NCBI GenBank assembly: GCA_030748415.1
Contig: JASMMA010000001.1
Span: 144,785 to 208,784, forward strand
Length of the DNA: 64,000 nt
From: Planctomycetota bacterium
GTDB lineage: Bacteria; Planctomycetota; UBA1135
Direction: 5' to 3'
This document shows positions 34,468-45,187 of this stretch, piece after piece. The first letter of the stretch is position 1; each line of letters begins with the position of its first letter. The notes under the pieces are model-generated. The model did not search any database. It worked only from the letters and a program-made list of their open reading frames with translations, and had not been told where the DNA came from. Both the position numbers and the translations under genes were made by a program.

Positions 34468-35124
34468 ATGAGTCAAGCAGCCCTTCGCCTCGTTCATCAC
34501 CAAAGCCCGACTGAATCGGATGCACCGGTGACTTCCCATTCTGCCTCCTATGGTGGTCTAGGGGACGAGGAGTTGATGGCCCTTGCGTGTGCCGACGAGC
34601 AGGAGGCCTTCAGGGTTTTGGTGGAGCGTTATGAGGATCGCGCCGTCCATACCGCCCGCTCCGTCGTCGGCAACATGGAGACTGCTCGGGAAATCGCCCA
34701 AGAGGCTTTCCTCAAGGTTTATGCTTCGCGAGATCGATTCGATTTGAAGCGCAGGTTCTCTAGTTGGTTCTACCGAATCTTGCGTAACCTTGCCGTTGAC
34801 AGAGTTCGCCGACAAGCGAGTGGCACCCCGGGTGCTGCCGGTGAATTAGTAGGGGATTGGGATTCTGATTCCCGAGGACCCGCCGCAGAAGCCTCTGTCC
34901 GTGAACGCCGTTTGGCGGTTCACCAAATCCTTGCCGACCTTCCCTTAAAGTTCCGCGAAGTGTTGGCATTGCGCGACATCGAAGGCTTGCCTTGTGGTGA
35001 GATTGGTGAGCGCGTTGGACTGTCTGCGGGTACTGTTCGCTGGAGATTGCATCATGCTCGCAAACTATTTCGCGCCCAATGGGAGCGTGTTCTTGGGCGA
35101 GAAACTGGAGAAATCAACGAATGA
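34468..35124 (+). CDS. ECF-type RNA polymerase sigma factor
   Basis: The start is ATG of MSQAALRLVHHQSP, preceded by AGAGGAGGGC; a GTG 22 codons upstream is rejected because of that site. The 218-residue protein has sigma region 2 (AFRVLVERYEDRAVHTARSV ... AREIAQEAFLKVYASRDRFD ... SWFYRILRNLAVDRVRR). Region 4 reads LPLKFREVLALRDIEGLPCG ... LSAGTVRWRLHHARKLFR. There is no region 3, which is diagnostic of the ECF group. Its stop overlaps the start of a zinc-finger anti-sigma gene (ATGA), so the pair is a classic sigma/anti-sigma unit. An HtrA-like gene follows, recalling RpoE/AlgU envelope-stress operons. Confidence 0.92.
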   Translation: MSQAALRLVHHQSPTESDAPVTSHSASYGGLGDEELMALACADEQEAFRVLVERYEDRAVHTARSVVGNMETAREIAQEAFLKVYASRDRFDLKRRFSSWFYRILRNLAVDRVRRQASGTPGAAGELVGDWDSDSRGPAAEASVRERRLAVHQILADLPLKFREVLALRDIEGLPCGEIGERVGLSAGTVRWRLHHARKLFRAQWERVLGRETGEINE

Positions 35125-35639
35125 ATTGTCGTAATGCTGAAGAACTTCTTCCTCTTTATTCCGGAGGCGATTTGCCTAGCGAGAAAGTTTCTGCATTGGA
35201 AGCCCACCTCGGCTCATGTGCGGAGTGTGTCTCCGAATTGGAAACTTGCAGGGAAGCAATTTCAGCCTTGTCTGAGCTCCACGAAGCTGCACCTGCTTCG
35301 AGCCTATGGGATTCACTTGCTCCTCGTTTGAAGGCTCAAGATGCTGTCCGCAAAATTCACACCCCTTGGTTCCGTCGCCCTTTCTGGGTATCAACCGCTG
35401 CGGCTGCACTTCTTTTGATTGCGGGTCGTTCTGTTTTCCGTCCCGCTCAAGTAACTTCTAATCAGGAATCCTTGGCATCGAATTCTGTCCCATCGACTGA
35501 AGCTCCTACTCCCGGCCTTGTACCCGTACCTCGAGAGGAATTGGACCAACTTCTCCGGAACCATGCAGTCATGATGCGTCAAAACGATTCTTCTGCAGTT
35601 CTCGTTCAGCAAGCATCCAATACGCCCGTCGAGTTTTAA
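35121..35639 (+). CDS. zinc-finger (zf-HC2) transmembrane anti-sigma factor
   Basis: The start is the ATG overlapping the sigma gene stop (ATGA); a longer frame from 35079 is discarded. The 172-residue protein has an N-terminal anti-sigma zinc domain: CRNAEELLPLYSGGDLP, then HLGSCAECVSELE, the HxxxCxxC motif. One transmembrane helix (FWVSTAAAALLLIAG, about residues 96-112) separates it from a periplasmic tail of about 60 residues. It should hold the ECF sigma at the membrane until an envelope signal releases it. The tail has no recognisable sensor fold. The HtrA-like gene starts one base after its stop, implying co-translation and a related function. Confidence 0.9.
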   Translation: MNCRNAEELLPLYSGGDLPSEKVSALEAHLGSCAECVSELETCREAISALSELHEAAPASSLWDSLAPRLKAQDAVRKIHTPWFRRPFWVSTAAAALLLIAGRSVFRPAQVTSNQESLASNSVPSTEAPTPGLVPVPREELDQLLRNHAVMMRQNDSSAVLVQQASNTPVEF

Positions 35640-35640
35640 A

Positions 35641-36669
35641 ATGAACCTCCTGGCACTCCTGCTTATTTTTCCTCAGCAGGTTCAACACCCCGACCAACAA
35701 TCTGGGACTGCAGCCCCCAGCTTCCTTGGCACCCTAGAGGCGGAAATGACCGCCCTTCATCAAAAGCTCCGGCCTTCATTGTTGAAAGTGCGAGTGCGCG
35801 TTGCTGAAAGAACTGAATCTGGCAAAGCTCTTGAGCGAGAGATTTTGCTTTCAGGTGTTGCTCTTGGTGGCAATGGGCTCTTTGTTGCTCCAGCCATTCC
35901 TGTTGCGGGGGCCAAAGTTGAAGCTATTCGTTTTGATAGTGGAGTTTTTCCCGCTGAGAGCGTTGCCCATTCCCAGGACTACGGCATTTCACTTTACCGA
36001 GCTTCTGGATTGGGATTGAAAGCCCCCCTGCTGGGTTCTTGCGCAGGCCTTCAAGTGGGCAGCGTTGTTGTTTCCCTTGGGAATGCCTTTGGTTTAGACG
36101 CTACCTTGGATGTGGGTTTTCTTGCTGGAGTAGGCAGGAAAGTTCATCAGGCAGAGGGCCTTCTTCAAATGACGAACTCGGTCAATCCCGGAGATGGAGG
36201 GGGAATCCTGGCCGATCGCAACGGCAAGATTATTGGCGTTCTGATGACTTCTTTGAAAGAAGCAGCGCTTCACGAAGAGGGACAAGAACACGAAATGATG
36301 CGGCGCTCAGAATCTCTTTCCTTTGCCATTCCCCTTGGCCGAATCCTCGCTGCCTTTCCGGAACAACTTGGAATGCTTGCACCCAACCGCCCACGGCTAG
36401 GGGTTCTTGTGGTGCAAATGCCAATAGATGCAGAGGGAGAAGAACCTGGGTTCCGATTAGTGGTAAAAGATGTTCTACCTCATTCTCCAGCTGAAAAGGC
36501 TGGCGTGCAAGCGGGGGACGAATTGTTGGGCCTCTGCGGTTGTGCCCTGAATGACCTCGCTTGCCTTCAACGAGCAATCACTCAGTCTGGCAAGCGCACG
36601 ATTCTGCGCATAAAGCGCGGAGAAAAACAGCTAAACCTTCAAATCCAGTTTGGTGCTCCAAAGGAGTAA
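35641..36669 (+). CDS. exported HtrA-like PDZ protein lacking the catalytic triad
   Basis: This 342-residue protein has a short hydrophobic N-terminus (MNLLALLLIFPQQVQ). The trypsin-like fold is recognisable from LLSGVALGGNGLFVAPAIPV, DYGISLYRASG, VGSVVVSLGNAFGLDATLDV and VNPGDGGGILADRNGKIIGV. Key residues are missing: the TxxHV histidine segment reads APAIPV, and GNSGGP is GDGGGI with Gly at the serine position; only the Asp region survives. A PDZ domain (about 250-340: LVVKDVLPHSPAEKAGVQAG) is intact. It is therefore probably a non-proteolytic binding or sensor protein. It is in one operon with the ECF sigma and anti-sigma, where active HtrA/MucD proteases are found in other bacteria. Confidence 0.8.
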   Translation: MNLLALLLIFPQQVQHPDQQSGTAAPSFLGTLEAEMTALHQKLRPSLLKVRVRVAERTESGKALEREILLSGVALGGNGLFVAPAIPVAGAKVEAIRFDSGVFPAESVAHSQDYGISLYRASGLGLKAPLLGSCAGLQVGSVVVSLGNAFGLDATLDVGFLAGVGRKVHQAEGLLQMTNSVNPGDGGGILADRNGKIIGVLMTSLKEAALHEEGQEHEMMRRSESLSFAIPLGRILAAFPEQLGMLAPNRPRLGVLVVQMPIDAEGEEPGFRLVVKDVLPHSPAEKAGVQAGDELLGLCGCALNDLACLQRAITQSGKRTILRIKRGEKQLNLQIQFGAPKE

Positions 36670-36689
36670 AACTGAGATTAGCGGAGCGT

Positions 36690-37697
36690 CTAGCGAAGTT
36701 TCCCTTCCGATTCTGCCACAATGTCCAAGGCTTGGGAAACTTCCTCAGCGTCCATCTTTAGGGAAGTCCTACGAAGGAATTGTTTCATGTCCTTTGCGGC
36801 AAGGTTGAGATGCCCTAGCCAGTAATGGCACATTCCTCTATTGAAATATTCATGCTCCATATTTGGTGCAAGATTGAGGATTTGGGTTAGTTCATGAATA
36901 GTGTCTTGAAACCTACCCGCATTTTTATGCAGAGCAGCTGCAAGCCCGCGCGCTTCAACTTCAATTTTTATTTCCTCTTTGAGCGAATCACGAATGTGCC
37001 GTTCTTGGGCAAGGTCCAGGCTGCCGTCTGAAGCGAGCCTAGTGTTTTTCCATTTGCGAGAGCGGTCAAGTTCCTCAACCAAAACCTGAATGGAAAGCAA
37101 AGCTTCATCTTCAAGGCCAAGGTGGGAAGCGCAGTTGGCCATGAGGCGAAGGGCGTAGATGCTTTTAGGGGATTCCGCGAGTGCCTCTTCTAGTAGGTTC
37201 TGGCATTGAAGAAGATGTTCATTCGCTTTTGCGCGCTGGGTTTTGGAGCGAGACTCCATTTCAGCCGCTGCTTTGGCTTCGGTTTCTGGAAGTTGAGATG
37301 CGCGATCTTCCAGCAAGTCTGCCTGACCCAGTAGAAATTCTGAGTAACGAAGGTGGTATTCCCCTAAAGAGTAAGAGGTCCGAAATTCAACCTTTTCCGA
37401 GTATGCCTTTTCAAGGTACTCCTTAGAGGCGGCTACTGAGCGAAGGTCGTGCCGTTTTAGGTAAGTGCGGCCCAGGATTAGATTCAAAATGGCATGGTCT
37501 TCCTCGATAGCTAAGCCCATCCGGGCTTGTTGCTCTGCGCGATCCAAATCGTTGGCCTGGTAATACCGCGTAGCTCGCTGTTGGAAGTCCTCCAGCCTTT
37601 CAATGTCCTCGGGCGAGGTTGAGCAAGCCCCAAGGACAAGGAGAGGTAAAGCCCCGAAAAGGCGAATGGAGCAGGGGTGCATGCTCTTTTTTAGCAT
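36690..37697 (-). CDS. TPR-repeat lipoprotein
   Basis: The start is ATG of MLKKSMHPCSIRLFGALPLL, giving a lipoprotein signal (LVLGAC); an internal ATG five codons later is possible and a much longer reading is rejected. The ~335-residue protein is helical, with TPR-like units: RATRYYQANDLDRAEQQARM near 40, GRTYLKRHDLRSVAASKEYL near 75, and HEYFNRGMCHYWLGHLNLAA near 290. A charged coiled region lies near 130-170. TPR lipoproteins usually act in envelope complexes such as secretion, pili or outer-membrane assembly; the partner is unknown. It lies 40 nt after ndk on the same strand and is convergent with the HtrA-like gene. Confidence 0.8.
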   Translation of the reverse strand: MLKKSMHPCSIRLFGALPLLVLGACSTSPEDIERLEDFQQRATRYYQANDLDRAEQQARMGLAIEEDHAILNLILGRTYLKRHDLRSVAASKEYLEKAYSEKVEFRTSYSLGEYHLRYSEFLLGQADLLEDRASQLPETEAKAAAEMESRSKTQRAKANEHLLQCQNLLEEALAESPKSIYALRLMANCASHLGLEDEALLSIQVLVEELDRSRKWKNTRLASDGSLDLAQERHIRDSLKEEIKIEVEARGLAAALHKNAGRFQDTIHELTQILNLAPNMEHEYFNRGMCHYWLGHLNLAAKDMKQFLRRTSLKMDAEEVSQALDIVAESEGKLR

Positions 37698-37737
37698 GGC
37701 AAGGGGAAGGGGCAACGCCTTTGAAAGAGGCAAAAGA

Positions 37738-38190
37738 CTATTCTGCGTCCCAATTCCAAGGAGATTGGATCGGGTCCCAATCTTCGAGACCGTCCGGGAA
37801 GAAAATGGAGAGTTCCCGCTCAGCGCTTTCGGCAGAGTCCGAGCCATGGAGCAGGTTAAAGGACTTGGAGCAGCCGAAATCCCCGCGGAGGGTGCCTGGC
37901 TCAGCTTCAATTCCGAAGGTTTTGCCCATCATTTGGCGAGCAACAGAAACGGCCTGAGGGCCGCGAAGTGCAAGAGCCACAATGGGGGAGCCCGTCATGA
38001 AGGCAACAAGGCCGTCGTAAAAGGGCTTCCCAACATGTTCAGCGTAATGCTTGGCAGCAACTTCAGGGGTCATGCGGAGCATCCGTAGCCCCACCATTTG
38101 AAGGCCCTTATCTTCGAAACGGGCAAGAATGCGGCCAGTAAGGCCACGGTGAAGTGCATCGGGCTTAAAGAGAATGAGTGTGGTTTCCAT
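37738..38190 (-). CDS. ndk: nucleoside diphosphate kinase
   Basis: Ndk balances NTP pools by transferring the gamma phosphate through a phospho-histidine. The start is METTLILFKPDALHRGLTGR, the canonical N-terminus; a long in-frame extension to 38400 is discarded. The 150-residue protein has the expected KPDA loop, MTGSPIVALALRG and the active-site NLLHGSDSAESAERELSIFF with catalytic His. The C-terminal DWDPIQSPWNWDAE is somewhat longer than usual. It is divergent from the ATP synthase operon, with a 172-nt gap that must carry both promoters. Confidence 0.95.
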   Translation of the reverse strand: METTLILFKPDALHRGLTGRILARFEDKGLQMVGLRMLRMTPEVAAKHYAEHVGKPFYDGLVAFMTGSPIVALALRGPQAVSVARQMMGKTFGIEAEPGTLRGDFGCSKSFNLLHGSDSAESAERELSIFFPDGLEDWDPIQSPWNWDAE

Positions 38191-38303
38191 CGATTCGGGG
38201 CTTTTGGGATGAGAAGGCGTGGAAGGATAGGGAAATTCCACAAACTCTGCCAGTTCACGGGTTGAACGAGGCGAAGATGTCCATACAATACCGCCCCCTT
38301 CTG

Positions 38304-38325
38304 CGGCTCTCTGCCTGAGAGTCCG
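38304..38325 (+). promoter_or_regulatory. leader hairpin before the ATP synthase operon
   Basis: CGGCTCTC (38304-38311) pairs with GAGAG-T-CCG (38317-38325), forming an 8-bp stem with one bulge. A second short stem (AAAGCC...GGCT) follows near 38329-38346. It lies in the 172-nt divergent gap between ndk and the atp genes and may belong to the 5' leader of either. No T tract follows on the plus strand, so it is not an obvious terminator. Confidence 0.4.
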
Positions 38326-38362
38326 TGGAAAGCCCTGCTCTTTGGCTGCTTCCGGAAGAGGA

Positions 38363-38644
38363 ATGGAAACCAAGGATTCACACGAAAACGATGAGCGCAC
38401 GAAATCGGGTCGCCAACGACTGGATTACGGGCAACTTTCAGGCTTGGGCTTGGAATTTTGTTTAAGCGTGGCCCTCGTTGCGGCTGCCGGTTGGTGGCTC
38501 GATGGAATTCTGAAGATTCGTCAAAGTTTTCCAGCATGTCTATTGTTGGGTGTTTTTGTGGGCCTTGCCCTCGGGATTTACCGAATGAAACTTCGACTCG
38601 AAGAGTGGGAAAAACTCCGCAAGGATGATTTGAAAACCAAGTGA
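38363..38644 (+). CDS. AtpZ/AtpI-type small membrane protein of the ATP synthase operon
   Basis: The start is ATG of METKDSHENDERTK, preceded by GGAAGAGGA; an upstream in-frame start is unsupported. The 93-residue protein has a charged N-terminus and two membrane helices (LGLEFCLSVALVAAAGWWLD and FPACLLLGVFVGLALGIYRM). The intervening GWWLDG with a preceding Gly-Leu run is typical of the AtpZ/F0F1 ATPase subunit family. Members sit at the head of atp operons and are thought to assist c-ring assembly or Mg transport. Its stop overlaps the GTG start of the next gene. The C-terminus is charged (EEWEKLRKDD) and cytoplasmic. Confidence 0.85.
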   Translation: METKDSHENDERTKSGRQRLDYGQLSGLGLEFCLSVALVAAAGWWLDGILKIRQSFPACLLLGVFVGLALGIYRMKLRLEEWEKLRKDDLKTK

Positions 38645-38988
38645 AGGTTTTTCTTCTCCTAATCTTGGCTGGTTTCGCCACCGTCCTAACTTTGCCTCCC
38701 TCATGGCAGGGTGGTGCTCTGCTTGGTTGGACCGTTTCCTGCTTAATAGAAACAATCCTCATCTTGCGTCGTCCAAGAACCTTGGAAAAGGATTCCCCCC
38801 AATCCTCCTTCTTAGGTCTTTTGGTTCTTGGCTTTTTGGCTCGCCTCCTGTTCATTGGGCTTGGCGCCCTTCTGGCTCACCAGACGCAACTCTTCCACAC
38901 AACCGCATTCTTGCTCTCCTTTTTGGCCGGCATGTTTTGTGGTGAAGCATCCTCTCTCCCTAAACTCCTTAATCGTCCCAAAACATGA
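38641..38988 (+). CDS. AtpI-like four-helix membrane protein of the ATP synthase operon
   Basis: GTG starts this 115-residue protein, overlapping the previous stop (GTGA). Four hydrophobic segments are visible: VFLLLILAGFATVLTL, ALLGWTVSCLIETILIL, FLGLLVLGFLARLLFIGLGA and TTAFLLSFLAGMFCGEAS. Position and topology match the poorly conserved AtpI/ATP synthase I family. The sequence itself carries no diagnostic motif, so the call rests mainly on context. Its stop overlaps the atpB start (ATGA), giving three consecutive coupled genes. Confidence 0.7.
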   Translation: MKVFLLLILAGFATVLTLPPSWQGGALLGWTVSCLIETILILRRPRTLEKDSPQSSFLGLLVLGFLARLLFIGLGALLAHQTQLFHTTAFLLSFLAGMFCGEASSLPKLLNRPKT

Positions 38989-39800
38989 ACCCTCTGTTCG
39001 AACTGTTCGCCAACGCCCTTCCATCGGGTGGTGATGCGGGCAATCCTTTCGAATACCTGTTTGGCCATGTTCTCCCTCACAAAGTTGGAGAGCTCTTTGG
39101 GTTCGCTGTTTGGAACCACCAGTATTTTCAGGTAGCAGCAGTCCTTTTGGTTTTTGTCGCCTTTGCTGGCGTAAGGGGAGCGGTGCTATCTAATGGAGGG
39201 GGGCGGATTTCTCGCCTTCTAGCGGGCTGGGTCTCCTGGATTCGGGATGACATGGTTTACCCCACCTTGGGCAAGGAAACGGGCCGGAAGCTACTTCCCC
39301 TCTTCCTTTCCCTTTTCTTCTTTATTGCCTTTATGAACTTGTTTGGCTTGGTGCCCTTTGGGGCGACCGCCACGGCAAGTGTTTTTGTCTCCTCTGCACT
39401 AGCAATCTTGACCTTTTTGATGATGATTTTTGGCGGTATGCTCGTCCAAGGTCCGGTCAAGTTTTGGGTCAACCTCGTACCTCACGGGGTTCCGCTTTGG
39501 CTTTGGCCCCTCATCTTCCTTCTCGAAGTTGCCGGGCTCATCATTAAGCCATTCGCTCTCACCGTTCGTCTTACTGCGAACATGACTGGTGGACACCTCG
39601 TCCTCCTGTCCTTCATGGGTCTTGCCTTTTACTTTGGCACAAACATGGGAATTGCCGCCGGTCTCGGTGTGACTCCTGTGAGCCTTGGCATGTCCCTTTT
39701 CGTCATGATCATTGAGGGCTTTGTGGCTCTCTTGCAGGCATACATCTTCACATTGCTGTCCATCATCTTTGTGGGTTCCTGTTTGCATCCTGATCACTAA
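38985..39800 (+). CDS. atpB: F0F1 ATP synthase subunit a
   Basis: Subunit a forms the proton half-channels against the c-ring. This 271-residue protein has an N-terminal exported segment and about five to six hydrophobic helices. The essential arginine lies in FALTVRLTANMTGGHLVL (equivalent to Arg210 of Escherichia coli), and LFFFIAFMNLFGLVPFGATA matches the conserved helix 4 region. The last helices contain IEGFVALLQAYIFTLLSIIF, the other conserved family block. It overlaps the preceding AtpI-like gene by 4 nt, and atpE follows after 34 nt. Confidence 0.97.
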   Translation: MNPLFELFANALPSGGDAGNPFEYLFGHVLPHKVGELFGFAVWNHQYFQVAAVLLVFVAFAGVRGAVLSNGGGRISRLLAGWVSWIRDDMVYPTLGKETGRKLLPLFLSLFFFIAFMNLFGLVPFGATATASVFVSSALAILTFLMMIFGGMLVQGPVKFWVNLVPHGVPLWLWPLIFLLEVAGLIIKPFALTVRLTANMTGGHLVLLSFMGLAFYFGTNMGIAAGLGVTPVSLGMSLFVMIIEGFVALLQAYIFTLLSIIFVGSCLHPDH

Positions 39801-39834
39801 CCTCGATTCACAAGTTCCTAAGAACAAAAGAAAG

Positions 39835-40080
39835 ATGCTCAACACCCTAGTTGAAACTGCTGGAGGCTCCTCCCTCGCAATCGCTGCCATTGGTGCCGGT
39901 CTCGCCGTGATTGGTGCCGGCCTTGGTATTGGTCGTATTGGTGGCGCTGCCAATGAAGCCATTGCTCGTCAGCCCGAAGCGGCTGGTGAAATTCGCGGCA
40001 ACGCACTGATTCTGTCCGCCCTCATTGAAGGCGCGACCTTCTTTGCGATTGTTGTTGGTCTCCTTTTCGCCCTCAAGTAA
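39835..40080 (+). CDS. atpE: F0F1 ATP synthase subunit c
   Basis: This 81-residue hairpin of two helices forms the rotor ring. Helix 1 is glycine-rich (AAIGAGLAVIGAGLGIGRIG), the polar loop is ARQPEA, and helix 2 carries the ion-binding Glu in ALIEGATFFAIVVG. Positions that bind sodium in known Na+ rings (Gln in helix 1, Ser/Thr after the Glu) are Ile and Gly/Ala here, so proton coupling is expected. The chosen ATG (AAGAAAGATG) gives the standard length; an in-frame reading from 39712 overlaps atpB and is rejected. A long hairpin follows the stop. Confidence 0.97.
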   Translation: MLNTLVETAGGSSLAIAAIGAGLAVIGAGLGIGRIGGAANEAIARQPEAAGEIRGNALILSALIEGATFFAIVVGLLFALK

Positions 40081-40089
40081 ACCCTTGTT

Positions 40090-40144
40090 CCGGGAACTCC
40101 CCCTGTTGAAGGCATGGCTCTTCAATAGGGGAGATAACTCCCGG
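40090..40144 (+). promoter_or_regulatory. long hairpin between atpE and atpF
   Basis: Nested arms: CCGGGA (40090-40095) pairs with TCCCGG (40139-40144), and inside them CTCCCCCTGTTGAAG pairs with CTTCAATAGGGGAG around an 8-nt loop. No T tract follows. Its place directly after the gene for the most abundant subunit suggests mRNA end protection or partial attenuation, which would raise c over the later subunits. Confidence 0.65.
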
Positions 40145-40155
40145 TGGAGTGAGGC

Positions 40156-40689
40156 ATGAACATTCTCCTGACCACGATGGCCTCCGAAGGGGGCCTGAGT
40201 TCCATGTTCGATGTAGGACAAAGTTCCTTCATCTGGACGATTGTCATTTTCCTTATCTCCCTGCCTTTCATGTGGAAGGTTGTCTTTGGCCCCATTGCAA
40301 AAGCTCTGGAGGATCGCGAAGAAGCGACTCGCCAAGCTGCTCAAGTGGCAGAAGCTGCTCGAGAAGAGACGGAAACTTTGCGTGCTGAAATCGAAGCCGA
40401 CTTGGCGGAAGCTCGCCGGGAAGCTCGTGAACGGGTGCGCGAAGCAGAGTCTCGTGCAGAAGCTAAAGAGAAGGAGATTCTCGCCAAAGCGCGCGACGAA
40501 GCTGAGCGGGAACGCCAGCGGAGCCGTGAAGAGATTGAAAGCGCCAAAGCTTCTGCTTTAGAAGAACTGCGAGCCACTGCCGTTGAATTGGGCGTTGGCA
40601 TTGCGGAAAAGGCCATTTCAAGAGAATTTGGAAATGAGGACCAACAGCGTCTCGTTTCTGAATTGCAACGCGATTTGTCCAAGAACTGA
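40156..40689 (+). CDS. atpF: F0F1 ATP synthase subunit b
   Basis: This 177-residue peripheral stalk subunit has one N-terminal membrane helix (FIWTIVIFLISLPFMWKVVF, about residues 24-43) and a long charged Ala/Glu/Arg-rich coiled coil (about 50-150). The C-terminal end (GIAEKAISREFGNEDQQRLV) binds subunit delta. The start is the ATG preceded by GGAGTGAGG. Only one b-type gene is present, so the stalk is probably a homodimer rather than a b/b' pair. Confidence 0.95.
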   Translation: MNILLTTMASEGGLSSMFDVGQSSFIWTIVIFLISLPFMWKVVFGPIAKALEDREEATRQAAQVAEAAREETETLRAEIEADLAEARREARERVREAESRAEAKEKEILAKARDEAERERQRSREEIESAKASALEELRATAVELGVGIAEKAISREFGNEDQQRLVSELQRDLSKN

Positions 40690-40691
40690 AA

Positions 40692-41270
40692 ATGACAACG
40701 ACTGGAAGCTTTGCTGGACCTGCTGCACGCCGATACGCCCGTGCCATCTTTGAAGCCGCTCGCTCTGCTGGCGCTTTAGAGGATGTCGCTGCCGATATGG
40801 ATGTGCTTGAAGGTGTCACCTCGGATTCGTCCATCTCTGAATGGATAGCTGATCCTCGGATAGACGATGCCAAGCGAAGTTCAATTCTGGAACGGGAAGT
40901 CGGTGCAAAGGCACATTCTTTGACTCAAAACCTGCTCCAGGTTTTAGCTCGCCGTCGCCGTCATTCACTCCTTTCCGAAATCCCCGGTGCTTTCCGAGGA
41001 TTCCTAGATGCCCATTCTGGGCGCGTCTGTGGTGTTGTGGAAACCCCATTACCTATGGATGATGCTGCTCTCCAAGAGCTAGAAAAAGCCTTCTCTGAAA
41101 GCACTGGCAAACAAGTTCTTTTGGAGTCTACCCAAGAACCCTCCCTCTTAGGGGGAGTCCGCGTCACCTTGGATGGGGTCCGTTATGACGGTTCCGTCCG
41201 TGGCCGCCTTGACACGATTCAAGGCCGCCTTGCCCAGGCCGAACTCGGCCCTCGTTCGCAGAACTCATAA
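40692..41270 (+). CDS. atpH: F0F1 ATP synthase subunit delta
   Basis: This 192-residue stalk protein links F1 alpha to subunit b. The N-terminal helical domain begins [20 protein letters not shown], the family signature. The middle carries [20 protein letters not shown] and [20 protein letters not shown], and the C-terminal beta portion contains the family block [20 protein letters not shown]. The start is 2 nt after atpF and atpA follows after 8 nt. Confidence 0.95.
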   Translation: MTTTGSFAGPAARRYARAIFEAARSAGALEDVAADMDVLEGVTSDSSISEWIADPRIDDAKRSSILEREVGAKAHSLTQNLLQVLARRRRHSLLSEIPGAFRGFLDAHSGRVCGVVETPLPMDDAALQELEKAFSESTGKQVLLESTQEPSLLGGVRVTLDGVRYDGSVRGRLDTIQGRLAQAELGPRSQNS

Positions 41271-41278
41271 AGTTAAAC

Positions 41279-42850
41279 ATGCAACTTCAACCCTCTGAAG
41301 TCACCTCCATCCTCAAAAAAGAGATTGAAGGATTCCAAGCTTCCGCCTCTACTGAGTCAGTAGGCCAAGTAATCCAGGTTGGCGATGGTGTCGCCCGCGT
41401 CTATGGACTCGATGAGTGCATGATGTCTGAGCTGCTCGAATTCCCTGGTGGCGTTCGTGGTATTGCTCTCAACCTTGAAGAAGACAATGTCGGTTGCGTG
41501 CTTTTGGGTGACGCGGCATCCGTAAAGGAAGGCGATACCGTGAAGCGAAGTGGCCGAATTATTTCGGTTCCTACTGGCCAGGCCATGGTCGGCCGCGTTG
41601 TCAACGCCTTGGGGCAAGCTCTTGACGGAAAGGGTGCCATTCAGGTTTCGGATGATGATATGCGTCCCATCGAGCAAGATGCTCCCAATGTGATTGAGCG
41701 CGAGCCTGTTTCCGAGCCCATGATGACTGGTATCAAGGCTTTGGACTCCATGATTCCTGTCGGTCGTGGCCAGCGGGAACTCATCATTGGTGACCGCCAA
41801 ACTGGGAAAACTGCCCTCATTATTGATGCCATCATTAACCAGCGCAATACAGGTGGGGGAGACCCAACCAACCCAGACCAGGTGATTTGTGTTTACAACG
41901 CCGTTGGTCAGAAGCAATCAACAGTGGTTGAAGTTCTCCGCCGCCTCGAAGAGGCTGGCGCAATGGCATACACCATCATCGTGAACGCCTCCGCATCGGA
42001 AGAGGCTTCCATGCAGTTCATTTCTCCATACTCGGCAACTGCAATGGCTGAAAGATTCCGGGATGAAGGTCGCCACGTTCTAATCGCCTACGATGACCTT
42101 ACCAAGCAAGCTGCGGCATATCGCCAGGTAATGTTGCTTCTCCGCCGCCCTCCAGGGCGCGAGGCCTTCCCTGGTGACATTTTCAACCTTCACTCCCGCT
42201 TGCTGGAACGCTCTGCGAAGGTATCGGTAAAAGCCAACGAGTTGAACAAACGCTTCTCGAAAGGTGGCGGTTCCTTGACCGCCCTTCCGGTTGTTGAAAC
42301 CCAAGAGGGCGATGTTTCTGCATACATCCCCACCAATGTAATTTCGATTACAGACGGGCAAATCTTCCTTGAAGGCAACCTTTTCTATGCAGGCGTTCGC
42401 CCCGCAGTGAATGTCGGCATTTCTGTATCCCGTGTAGGGTCTGCCGCTCAAACTCCCGCCATGAAGAAAGTGGCCGGTGGTTTGCGAATCAACCTTGCGC
42501 AATTCCGAGAGTTGGAAGCCTTCGCTCAGTTTGGCTCCGACCTGGATGAAGGAACCCAACAATCCTTGAATAGAGGTGCGCGATTGGTGGAGCTTTTGAA
42601 GCAAGGCCAATATGTCCCGATGAAAAACTCAGAGCAGATTGTTGGAATCTTCTGTGGTACTTCTGGTCTTGTGGATGATGTTGATTTGAAACAAGTACCT
42701 GAATTTGAGAAAGGATTCGTTCAATACATGAACGACAACCATGCAGACATCATGGAAACTCTGGATGGCTGGAAGACCAAGTGGGATGATGACATCGCCG
42801 CAAAGGTCCAAGCCGCCGGTGAAGAATTCAAAAAATCCTTTAGCGCCTAA
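41279..42850 (+). CDS. atpA: F0F1 ATP synthase subunit alpha
   Basis: This 523-residue F1 subunit binds nucleotide at non-catalytic sites. Visible motifs: Walker [10 protein letters not shown] (about 170), [50 protein letters not shown] and the C-terminal [18 protein letters not shown]. The length is slightly above the Escherichia protein (513). The start [16 protein letters not shown] matches family N-termini. The gap to atpG is 14 nt. Confidence 0.97.
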   Translation: MQLQPSEVTSILKKEIEGFQASASTESVGQVIQVGDGVARVYGLDECMMSELLEFPGGVRGIALNLEEDNVGCVLLGDAASVKEGDTVKRSGRIISVPTGQAMVGRVVNALGQALDGKGAIQVSDDDMRPIEQDAPNVIEREPVSEPMMTGIKALDSMIPVGRGQRELIIGDRQTGKTALIIDAIINQRNTGGGDPTNPDQVICVYNAVGQKQSTVVEVLRRLEEAGAMAYTIIVNASASEEASMQFISPYSATAMAERFRDEGRHVLIAYDDLTKQAAAYRQVMLLLRRPPGREAFPGDIFNLHSRLLERSAKVSVKANELNKRFSKGGGSLTALPVVETQEGDVSAYIPTNVISITDGQIFLEGNLFYAGVRPAVNVGISVSRVGSAAQTPAMKKVAGGLRINLAQFRELEAFAQFGSDLDEGTQQSLNRGARLVELLKQGQYVPMKNSEQIVGIFCGTSGLVDDVDLKQVPEFEKGFVQYMNDNHADIMETLDGWKTKWDDDIAAKVQAAGEEFKKSFSA

Positions 42851-42864
42851 CCCAACCTCCCCAA

Positions 42865-45182
<2,318 letters not shown>

Positions 45183-45187
45183 GTTCA

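Noticed and set aside
35641..36669. Active DegP/HtrA serine protease
   Set aside because: Both the catalytic His and Ser segments are replaced; only the fold and PDZ domain remain.
38281..38345. Minus strand of the ndk/atp gap contains ACTCTCAGGCAGAG, like the 3' part of a glycine riboswitch
   Set aside because: The rest of the aptamer (the conserved internal loop before it and the second aptamer) is missing, and ndk is not a glycine-related gene; it reads better as a simple hairpin.
38191..38400. N-terminal extension of Ndk (70 residues)
   Set aside because: The Ndk family starts at METTLILFKPDA; the extension runs through the intergenic region and overlaps the divergent atp gene.
38070..38855. 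261-residue minus-strand open frame
   Set aside because: It crosses ndk in another frame and opposes two atp-operon genes; composition is shadow-like.
39835..40080. Sodium-coupled c subunit
   Set aside because: The sodium-ligand positions (Gln in helix 1, Ser/Thr after the Glu) are not present.
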